From: JAYWXI01 sp036016955
Lineage (GTDB): Bacteria; Bacteroidota; Bacteroidia; Flavobacteriales; Weeksellaceae
Assembly: GCF_036016955.1 (NCBI RefSeq)
Contig: NZ_JAYWXI010000005.1
Coordinates: 94,650-158,649 of the forward strand
Direction of reading: 5' to 3'
DNA: 64,000 nucleotides
Shown here: positions 57,722-64,000 of the stretch, piece by piece
How the letters are laid out: every line of letters starts with the position of its first letter
Numbering within the stretch: the stretch's first letter is position 1
Translations under genes and position numbers: made by a program
The notes under the pieces: generated by a model
What the model saw: the letters and a program-made list of their open reading frames with translations, nothing else
Told to the model about the DNA's origin: nothing
Databases searched by the model: none

Positions 57722-58337
57722 TTTGTTTTCGGTTTTTTCTTGGGGGCAGGACAGTTTGCGTGCGGCTCGGGGCTATGTTCCGAACGTAATGGTGGGGGTG
57801 GATGTTCTGAATGCGGGGATTGGTTTTTTTTCTGATCGAAAGATGGTTCAGGGGTTTGTTTCTTCCAAGATTCGCAAGGATATTCACGCGGTTGTGGAGT
57901 TGGGGTATGATAAAAACGTTTACCGTAAGAACGGGTATGATGCTCGGATTAACGGTTGGTTTTTGAAGGCTGGCGGGTTCTATATGCTTTCGAGGGATTC
58001 GGAAAACGATTTTAACGGGTTTTACGCGGGGCCGAAAATCGGGGCTTCGTTTTATTCGCAAACGTATGCTCAGGTTCCGGTTCGGGGGCGTCAGAGTGGG
58101 GATGCCTACCTTAGTTTTGATGCTTCTTCCCAGTCTTCGTATTGGCTGGAAGCGGGGATTGGCGGCAGGGTTCAGCTTTTTGAAAGTCCTTTTTATATTG
58201 ACGTTGGCGTGCAGCCGCGGTATCTTTTGTACACCACGAAACAGAGTGGGATGCAGCCGATGGTGGTTCCGGGGTTTGGTAAATCTTCCGGGAGGTTTGC
58301 GGTGGGCTTTGCTTGGAATGTGGCTTATCGTTTTTAA
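57687..58337 (+). CDS. DUF6048 family outer-membrane barrel protein
   Basis: 216 aa. Signal peptide (MKITSIFIFCFSLFSVFSWG), then eight or so beta strands with aromatic girdles (VMVGVDVLNAGIGFF, AVVELGYDKNVYRKNGYDARINGWFLKAGGFYML, WLEAGIGGRVQLFESPFYIDVGVQPRYLLYTT) and a terminal phenylalanine (FAWNVAYRF), which fits an outer-membrane barrel. It overlaps the DUF6452 gene, so the two are probably translated together and form a functional pair; role unknown. Confidence 0.75.
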   Translation: MKITSIFIFCFSLFSVFSWGQDSLRAARGYVPNVMVGVDVLNAGIGFFSDRKMVQGFVSSKIRKDIHAVVELGYDKNVYRKNGYDARINGWFLKAGGFYMLSRDSENDFNGFYAGPKIGASFYSQTYAQVPVRGRQSGDAYLSFDASSQSSYWLEAGIGGRVQLFESPFYIDVGVQPRYLLYTTKQSGMQPMVVPGFGKSSGRFAVGFAWNVAYRF

Positions 58338-58404
58338 CGGGCTGCATAAAATTTGATTTTTTTCGTTTCTTACTTTAGGAGATTTTTTAAGAATAGTTTG
58401 AAGG

Positions 58405-61296
58405 ATGGGATACCGGTGGACCATTTGGTTTTTTTTATTTTTGGGAAGCTGGTTTGCTGCGCAGTGGAGGCCGGTTTTGAGAGCGGAAACGATGAAGCCC
58501 TTGGAGGGGGAGGCCTGTTATGTGCTGGATGTTTCTGCGATGAAACAGTTGCTTTCGGGAGCTTCCGAGACGGGGCGTAAGGCTTCGGGGGTGGAGATTC
58601 AGCTTCCTACTCTGGAGGGACGGCTGGAGCGTTTTGAGGTTTACAGTTCTCCGGTGGTGGCTCCTTCTTTGGCGGCGGCTTATGGTTTGGGCTCTTATGT
58701 AGGGCGTGGGAAGGATGATCCGGAGAAATACCTTCGTTTTAGTCTTTCGGGGGACGATTTTCAATCCATGATTATTCGTCGTGGAGAATATCAGTTTATC
58801 GAGCCGTTGGGCAAAGGACAGGCGGTTTACGGGGTGTTTAAGAAGACGGGGAAGACGGGGCTGGTTTGCTCTGTGGAAGAAAATCCGGTGTCGAGGGCAC
58901 AAGTGGAGCGTTTTTGGAAGGCTAATAAATCGCTTTCTAACCAAGCGACGGAATTTTCCAGGTTGTCGGATCGTAAATTTAGGACACTTCGTTTGGCTCT
59001 TTCGGTTACGGGGGAGTACACGCAGTATTTTGGGGGTGTTTCTCAGGCTTTGATTCAGATGAATGCAACCTTAACTCGTGTTAATGGGGTTTTGGAGAAA
59101 GATTTAGCGCTTCGATTGGTGATTCAGGACTTTCCTGAGTTGATTTATACCGATCCGTCGACGGATCCCTATTCGGAGGCGTCTAAAGGGGCTTCAGGAG
59201 TTTGGAGTACCGAATTGCAGAATACCCTTACGGCGACCATTGGCAATGCGGCTTACGATATTGGGCATTTGTTTGGGGCTTCGGGGGGCGGTGGCAACTC
59301 GGGATGCATTGGCTGTGTGTGCGAGGATAATACGGTGAAGGACGAACTCAATAAGGGGTCGGGCTTTACTTCTCCGTCCGACGGTCGTCCTTTGGGGGCG
59401 ACTTTCGATATTGATTTTGTAATTCATGAACTGGGGCACCAGTTGGGGGCATACCATACGTTTTCGCATACGATTGAGTCTTTTTCTTCCAATGTAGAGC
59501 CGGGATCGGGATCTACGATTATGGGGTATGCGGGCATTACCAATGCGGATGTCCAGCCGCATTCGGATCCTTATTTTCATTCGCTGAGTCTCTCTCAGAT
59601 TCAGTCGGTTTTGGCGGCTAAATCATGCGCGGGGGAGAAGCTGGTGTCGAACTATCCTCCGGTAATTTCGCCTTTGGCGGCTTATACGATTCCTAAATCC
59701 ACTCCTTTTGTTCTCACGGCCACGGCCACGGATGTGGAGGGGGATCCTCTCACTTACGTTTGGGAGCAGGTGGATGCGGCTACTTTTAGAAATACTTCTG
59801 TAACGGGGACTAATGTGGATGGGGCATTGTTTCGTTCGTGGCTGCCGGTGGCGGAGGCGGAGCGTTACTTTCCTAAACTTTCTTCGGTCATGCAGGGGCG
59901 CCTTACGGTTCCGGAAGACTGGGAGACGGTTTCCCATGTAGCTCGGCCGATGCATTTTCGGGTAACGGTGAGGGATAATCATCCTTTGGCGGACGAACAA
60001 CAGACGAGCTATGAAACGCAAACGATAACCGTGGGCGGGGACGGTCCTTTTAAGATTAATCTTTCCGAGGGGGCTAATTTTTATGCGGGGCAGTCTAATG
60101 CGCTTGCTTGGGAGGTGGCCAATACGGTGGGGGCGCCTTATCGTGTGGCGAATGTGCGGGTATCTTATACGGTGGACGGTGGCGGGCATTGGACGGTGCT
60201 TTTGGACGAGGTGCCGAATAACGGTTTGGCATCGGTGGTTTTACCGCAGGCGTTGCTGGGGACTTCGTCGTTGCAGTTTCGGGTAGAGGCTTTGGGGAAT
60301 GTGTTTTATGCGGTTTCGCCGAAAGTTAATGTGGTGGATGGGAATGCTTGTTTGGCATCTGTGCCTTCGGGCTTGCAGGTTAGTGGGATTTCTTACGACT
60401 CGGCGGTGGTGTCTTGGGGGGCACTTGCGGGGGTGAGGGGGTATGTGCTGGAGTACCGTCGGGAGGGCGATGCGCTTTACACTCCGATTGAGGGGAGCAT
60501 CGCTTCGGTTACGCTTTACGGTTTGGAGAGCGGCGCGCGCTACGAGGTGAGGGTGAAGAGTATTTGTCCTTTGCAGGAATCGGCTTATTCGGAAGGGGTT
60601 TGGTTTACAACCTTGGCTTCTCGGGGATGTGTTTCTTCGTCCACCAGTGGGGTTTCTGAATACATAGGGCGGGTAGAACTTGGGCGTTTTTCGGTTTCTT
60701 CCGGGGCATCCGAATATACGGATTTTAGTACGACGCCTTACCGCTATATGCATCTCAACAAGGGGGAGAGTTTGCATAGTCTTCGGGTAACGCCGAAATG
60801 GGCGGTGGAGGTGATGCCGGTTTCGGTTTCGGCGTGGGTGGATTTTAATGGGGACGGGGTTTGGACTTCGGACGAAAAAATCATGGCGGCGGTGTCCAAT
60901 GGCGAAGCGGTGGTTTCGGCTTTTTCGGTTCCTGAGGGGGCTTTGGTGGGGGAACAAGGAGTTAAAATGCGGGTGGCATTACGCTCGGGCACTGAGGAGG
61001 CCCCGGTTTGCGGGGTTTTTGATTTCGGAGAGGTGGAAGACTACCTTGTGGTAATTTCGGATCAGGTGCCTTATTATGGGGCGGGGATGGTGGCGTATCC
61101 TAACCCTTTTTACGATGAGATTAATGTGTCTAATGTACCGGATGGTACGGGGTATCGGTTGTATGATGCTTCGGGACGGTTGGTGGCTTCGGGGACGGTG
61201 ATTTTGGGAAAATTGGATTTTGGTTTTTTGATTCCTGGGGTTTATCTTTTGGCAGTGGAAGGACGAGGTACGTTGAAGATAATGAAAGAGCACTAA
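58405..61296 (+). CDS. T9SS-secreted metzincin metalloprotease with fibronectin III and GEVED domains
   Basis: 963 aa. Signal peptide (about 1-20); reprolysin-like catalytic domain (about 195-410) with H341-E-L-G-H345-x-x-G-x-x-H351 (HELGHQLGAYH), the metzincin zinc site, and a Met-turn candidate STIMGYAG about 35 residues later. Then Ig-like regions (about 425-640), a fibronectin type III domain (about 645-725: LQVSGISYDSAVVSWGALAGVRGYVLEYR.. GLESGARYEVRVKSIC), a GEVED domain (about 790-885: VSAWVDFNGDGVW.. FDFGEVEDYLV) and a type IX C-terminal sorting domain (890-963: YPNPFYDEINV.. LYDASGRLVASG.. PGVYLLAV). Secreted to the surface or medium; likely a virulence- or nutrition-type protease. 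Confidence 0.92.
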   Translation: MGYRWTIWFFLFLGSWFAAQWRPVLRAETMKPLEGEACYVLDVSAMKQLLSGASETGRKASGVEIQLPTLEGRLERFEVYSSPVVAPSLAAAYGLGSYVGRGKDDPEKYLRFSLSGDDFQSMIIRRGEYQFIEPLGKGQAVYGVFKKTGKTGLVCSVEENPVSRAQVERFWKANKSLSNQATEFSRLSDRKFRTLRLALSVTGEYTQYFGGVSQALIQMNATLTRVNGVLEKDLALRLVIQDFPELIYTDPSTDPYSEASKGASGVWSTELQNTLTATIGNAAYDIGHLFGASGGGGNSGCIGCVCEDNTVKDELNKGSGFTSPSDGRPLGATFDIDFVIHELGHQLGAYHTFSHTIESFSSNVEPGSGSTIMGYAGITNADVQPHSDPYFHSLSLSQIQSVLAAKSCAGEKLVSNYPPVISPLAAYTIPKSTPFVLTATATDVEGDPLTYVWEQVDAATFRNTSVTGTNVDGALFRSWLPVAEAERYFPKLSSVMQGRLTVPEDWETVSHVARPMHFRVTVRDNHPLADEQQTSYETQTITVGGDGPFKINLSEGANFYAGQSNALAWEVANTVGAPYRVANVRVSYTVDGGGHWTVLLDEVPNNGLASVVLPQALLGTSSLQFRVEALGNVFYAVSPKVNVVDGNACLASVPSGLQVSGISYDSAVVSWGALAGVRGYVLEYRREGDALYTPIEGSIASVTLYGLESGARYEVRVKSICPLQESAYSEGVWFTTLASRGCVSSSTSGVSEYIGRVELGRFSVSSGASEYTDFSTTPYRYMHLNKGESLHSLRVTPKWAVEVMPVSVSAWVDFNGDGVWTSDEKIMAAVSNGEAVVSAFSVPEGALVGEQGVKMRVALRSGTEEAPVCGVFDFGEVEDYLVVISDQVPYYGAGMVAYPNPFYDEINVSNVPDGTGYRLYDASGRLVASGTVILGKLDFGFLIPGVYLLAVEGRGTLKIMKEH

Positions 61297-61337
61297 AACC
61301 GCTTTGGGAGATGAAGCAGTTACGGTAAGAGCTTTGA

Positions 61338-61370
61338 AAAAAGGGATTCTTTTTCAGAATCCCTTTTTTT
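61338..61370. terminator. convergent terminator
   Basis: AAAAAGGGATTCT and AGAATCCCTTTTT arms with A- and T-runs serve the metzincin gene and the minus-strand DUF6759 gene. The stop codon of the latter lies in the T-run at 61370-61372. Confidence 0.85.
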
Positions 61371-62035
61371 TATTTGGTTGTTGTGGTTGTGGTTGTTGTT
61401 GTTGTGGTCGTGGTTGGGTTTGGGCTTGCGGTGGGGTTATTCAGGGTGATCCACAGGCTTTTTTCGATGTTTTTCAGCGAGCTGTATTGGGAATTGCATA
61501 CGTTGCTGGTGAGTTGGTACTCGCCTTTTTGCACGACCACAGAGTTTTGTCCTTTGGAGGGGACGGCCAGGTTGTAGGATTGGTCTTTGCTGTGGATGCG
61601 GACGATCATGTTGCAATCCGAATTGTTTTGCACCAGCAGGATGGCTTCTTTTTTATTGATGTCTTGGTCGAATAGGGTATTGAGGAGTTGAATGGTTTTG
61701 GAGGTTTTGGCGTCGGAGGTTTCGGCCATTAGGCGTTTGAATTCTTCGGCTTCGTCCGAGGTGGGGTTGGCGAGGACGGTATCGGGGATTTCGTTGATGA
61801 TGGGTCTGGCGGCCATGGGTTGGTGGGTTTCTTTTCCTTTGGTCCAAGCTTCGTTTTTCAGGGTGATGAGTTTGGATTTTAGGATGTTTCGTCTGGGGTC
61901 GTGGGGGTGGGCGGTTTCCAGGAAGCGTTCGATTTCTTGGATGTCGGTGCTTTTCAGGATGTCTTGTTTTTTGTTTTTCTGGGCCGAAAGGGTTAGGCAG
62001 CTTAGGCAAAGGAAAAGAAAAATAAGTTTTTTCAC
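61370..62035 (-). CDS. DUF6759 protein with poly-threonine C-terminal tail
   Basis: 221 aa from a GTG at 62035 (VKKLIFLFLCLSCLTLSAQ signal peptide); upstream in-frame sequence is non-coding and includes a CA repeat. The mature part has KSTDIQEIERFLETAHPHDPRRNILKSKLITLK, then EEFKRLMAETSDAKTSKTIQLLNTLFDQDINKKEAILLVQNNSDCNMIVRIHSKDQSYNLAVPSKGQNSVVVQKGEYQLTSNVCNSQYSSLKNIEKSLWITLNNP, the DUF6759 region. After that come PTASPNP and 13 threonines (61376-61414) plus Lys, an extension from a repeated trinucleotide tract. Exported; function unknown. Confidence 0.8.
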   Translation of the reverse strand: MKKLIFLFLCLSCLTLSAQKNKKQDILKSTDIQEIERFLETAHPHDPRRNILKSKLITLKNEAWTKGKETHQPMAARPIINEIPDTVLANPTSDEAEEFKRLMAETSDAKTSKTIQLLNTLFDQDINKKEAILLVQNNSDCNMIVRIHSKDQSYNLAVPSKGQNSVVVQKGEYQLTSNVCNSQYSSLKNIEKSLWITLNNPTASPNPTTTTTTTTTTTTTK

Positions 62036-62284
62036 GGTAAAAAAATATTGATGTTGGGACAAAAGTACGTGTTTTTTTTCAGACTTTAAAAAGGCGGAGG
62101 CTAAGGGGTTTTGGCATAATTTTGAGTTGGCGTAGGGGTGGAAATCAAAAAAAATAGGGGGCAAACTCTTGTGCATGTCCTCATAGTTTTCTACATTTGG
62201 CTCGTTATGCTTTTGGGACCCAATCACATCCGAAAAAACGAAAAAAAACAACCGAAAAATTTGGTGGTTTCGGATAATCGTGTA

Positions 62285-62309
62285 AACACACACACACACA
62301 CACACACAC
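62285..62309. repeat. CA dinucleotide microsatellite, about 12 units
   Basis: An uninterrupted (CA)n tract of about 12 units, rare in bacterial genomes outside phase-variable loci. It lies 215-275 bp upstream of the DUF6759 start on the minus strand and is not within its -7/-33 interval. Confidence 0.9.
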
Positions 62310-62415
62310 CACTTACGTCCCCTAAGTCCTTATAAAAGCGCGCAGGCACGTGTAGCTTACAAAAATTTTCCGGAAAAACCAACGGCACTTTATTTTTTTT
62401 GGGCTTTGGTTTTAG

Positions 62416-62458
62416 GCGTTGTTTTGAGGAATCTTATTTCTCAAAACAACGCTTTTTT
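62416..62458 (+). terminator. orphan intrinsic terminator
   Basis: A perfect 13-bp stem, GCGTTGTTTTGAG (62416-62428) and CTCAAAACAACGC (62440-62452), with T6. No gene on the plus strand lies upstream, so it may end an unannotated RNA starting in the preceding 100 bp. Confidence 0.7.
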
Positions 62459-62887
62459 GGTTTCTGCCTTTGTGGTCGTTTTGGCCGTTAGTCTTTTTCC
62501 TTTTTCGAAAAAATCATTTTTAATACTAAATCCCAAGCTAAAAGCCCTTCTTTGTTTTCATAAGTTAAAGGTTAAGTGTATCGGTGCTTTTAGCCGCCGG
62601 AAGGCCGCCCCATGGCTTTCCGGCTTTCTTGCAAAACCCTTCGACTCCTACAATAAAACAGTGCAGACGTTCATGCCCAAGACTTTGTTCTTTGGTTTTC
62701 CGTCTAAAATAAAAGCGGAGCCACAGGCTAAAACGGGTCTTGATCGTTTGGTTCTTTGGTTTCAAGACAAAAGAACGAAGAACTTTCGACGCGAGTCGAA
62801 AAGGTAAAGCGGCTTATTTACCCCTTTGCTTCTTTTCGCTTCGCCGAATCCTAAAAACAATTTATAAGAACAAACTTAAAAAGTAAT

Positions 62888-64000
62888 ATGATGATGAAAA
62901 AAACGACATCTTTCGCTGTTTTGGCTTTTTTAGGCCTTGGCAGTTACGCCTTCGGGCAGAACGACGGGCGTGTGGGGATTAACACGACCACACCGGGAGC
63001 GACCTTAGAGGTTGCCCCGAATGAAAATCTTCCCAAAGAGCGGGCGAAGGGACTTCTCATTCCCCGATTGACTTTGGAAGCCGTGTCCCACATGACCTTG
63101 ACGCCCGACCAGCACTCGATGCTGGTGTTTGTGAAGGACGTGAACCTCACCGGCGGTATGGGAGGTGGCAAGATTACGGGGATTACCGATGTGGGGTATT
63201 ATTACTACAGCCAAGAAACTTCTTCGGATCCCGGCACTTGGGTCAAGCTGAATGCAGGCGTGCCTTTCAGCCTTCCTACCGGTACGGCGGACGGTCAGGT
63301 TTTGACTTGGGACGCTGCTACCAACCAATACGTTTGGCGGACTAAAACCACCCTTTACGAAGCCGACGGTACTTTGGCGACCGACCGCACGGTATCGAAT
63401 TTAGACCGCAAACTTACCATCACGGGCGATGCCCAGGTGTTGATTACGGGCGGTAACCGTTTGGGGCTTCGGGTGTCCGATGTCCACCACTCGGCGGTGG
63501 CGCAGTTGGGTAAAGATTCGGGCGAAACGGGCGGGGTGTTGTTCCCTACTTTAGCCGAAGCTGAAAAAGCAAATATCACCTCTCCAAAAGAAGGGTTGAT
63601 GATTTACAACAGCGATAAGCATTGTTTGGAGATTTACACCCTTGGGGTGGGTTCGGTTCCCGAGTGGCGTTGCGTGTCAAACGCGGCGGTTAATGTCAGT
63701 GTGTCGTTTGATGCCTTCGAGGGCAGTTATGTTACCACGCAAGCCTTTGATGCGGCGAATGTCGTTAAGTTTTCGGTCACCAACAACTCGTTCAACTCTG
63801 TGGGACCGTTAGACTTTAGTGCTGCGGTAAGTTTAAGCGGTACACCTGCGGAGGTGGCCAATGGGCTTACGGTAGTGGGAGATTCTAACACAACGAATGT
63901 AACCATTACCCCGGGGCAGTCGCGTGTGCTGACCTATAAACTCTCGGGAACCCCCACTGCGGCAGGGACGCTCACGGCGAACTTCAGCCGTTTGGGCTTA
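62888..64000 (+). CDS. secreted surface protein, N-terminal part (cut by window end)
   Basis: 371 codons to the window edge. Signal peptide (MMMKKTTSFAVLAFLGLGSYAFGQ), then NDGRVGINTTTPGATLEV.. KERAKGLLIPRLTLEAVSHM, a start shared by Bacteroidota surface and tail-fibre-like proteins, MIYNSDKHCLEIYTLGVGSVPEWRC as a recurring module (about 240-265), and beta-rich SVSFDAFEGSYVTTQAFDAANVVKFSVTNNSFNSVGPLDFSAAVSLSG. Probably continues into adhesin-like repeats and perhaps a T9SS signal. It has no stop within the window. Function unknown. Confidence 0.8.
   Translation, partial: MMMKKTTSFAVLAFLGLGSYAFGQNDGRVGINTTTPGATLEVAPNENLPKERAKGLLIPRLTLEAVSHMTLTPDQHSMLVFVKDVNLTGGMGGGKITGITDVGYYYYSQETSSDPGTWVKLNAGVPFSLPTGTADGQVLTWDAATNQYVWRTKTTLYEADGTLATDRTVSNLDRKLTITGDAQVLITGGNRLGLRVSDVHHSAVAQLGKDSGETGGVLFPTLAEAEKANITSPKEGLMIYNSDKHCLEIYTLGVGSVPEWRCVSNAAVNVSVSFDAFEGSYVTTQAFDAANVVKFSVTNNSFNSVGPLDFSAAVSLSGTPAEVANGLTVVGDSNTTNVTITPGQSRVLTYKLSGTPTAAGTLTANFSRLGL

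Larger units (their letters stand above)
62036..62887. other. 852-bp stretch without a convincing gene
   Basis: Contents from left to right: the DUF6759 promoter (minus-strand TACTTTTG, plus 62060-62067), a CA microsatellite, an orphan plus-strand terminator at 62416-62458, then about 400 bp that includes a long open frame of odd composition. Pieces such as TTTCAAGACAAAAGAAC (about 62760-62776) and the GC-rich GCCGCCGGAAGGCCGCCC (about 62588-62605) look like a dispersed intergenic repeat of the genus. I see no promoter that I would trust for the gene at 62888. Confidence 0.6.

Noticed and set aside
62406..62807. 133-codon frame with apparent protein content (KPFDSYNKTVQTFMPKTLFFGF.. LVLWFQDKRTKN)
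   Set aside because: It begins inside a strong terminator hairpin, has no signal or domain, a poor codon pattern and repeat-like sequence. I read it as intergenic repeat, not a gene.

Overview
The window comes from a member of the Bacteroidota, most likely class Flavobacteriia in or near the Weeksellaceae/Chryseobacterium group. Signs of this are: promoters of the Bacteroidota type (TAnnTTTG at -7, TTTG near -33) in front of tRNAs, tuf, rplK, rpoB and others; absence of strong Shine-Dalgarno sites, with A-rich sequence before start codons; a type IX secretion C-terminal sorting domain; and protein families I associate with this group (DUF3467 after rpoC, DUF6452-DUF6048 after rlmD, DUF6759, Ig-like SbsA-type lipoproteins, SusCD-free TonB receptors). 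No insertion sequence, prophage or CRISPR array is visible.

Layout. 1-6.6 kb: surface lipoprotein, haem-binding protein, Nudix hydrolase, XerD, dCMP deaminase, enoyl-CoA hydratase, catalase. 6.6-9.2 kb: oxyR, divergent from katA and sharing an OxyR-like operator, followed at 8 bp by an AT-rich phosphoethanolamine transferase gene. 9.2-10.6 kb: metK behind a structured leader that resembles a SAM riboswitch. 10.7-15.1 kb (minus strand): the most unusual region, a lipoprotein with a JAB/MPN-like metallopeptidase motif followed by six tandem small lipoprotein genes arranged as an alternating two-type unit, (B-A)x3 in transcription order, with five 49-bp junctions that each carry the same hairpin. 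15.3-23 kb: hypothetical proteins, an ECF sigma factor with a tiny partner gene, HAD phosphatase, AddA-type helicase-nuclease, rpsU, xerC and hpf. 23.1-28.4 kb: four tRNAs, tuf, tRNA-Trp, secE, nusG, rplK, rplA, rplJ, rplL. 28.4-36.2 kb: a tripartite RND efflux system and a two-component system, sitting between rplL and rpoB, which are adjacent in most bacteria. 36.2-45.3 kb: rpoB with a long leader, rpoC, DUF3467. 45.3-64 kb: a frameshifted small gene, lipoprotein, TonB receptor, ComEC, sdhC-sdhA-(small ORF)-sdhB, a cysteine-less TlpA-like protein, rlmD, DUF6452, DUF6048, a T9SS-secreted metzincin, DUF6759 protein with a poly-threonine tail, an 850-bp gene-free stretch with a CA microsatellite, and the start of a secreted surface protein cut by the window end.

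Most genes are core housekeeping: translation and transcription machinery, succinate dehydrogenase, chromosome dimer resolution, methionine-SAM metabolism, oxidative-stress defence. The accessory content is concentrated in the minus-strand lipoprotein locus, the oxyR-linked transferase, and the efflux/two-component insert in the beta operon. The best candidate for an undescribed system is the JAB lipoprotein plus six-gene lipoprotein array, which has the layout of a surface toxin or effector with multiplied, recombining immunity genes; that function is inference, not shown by the sequence alone.
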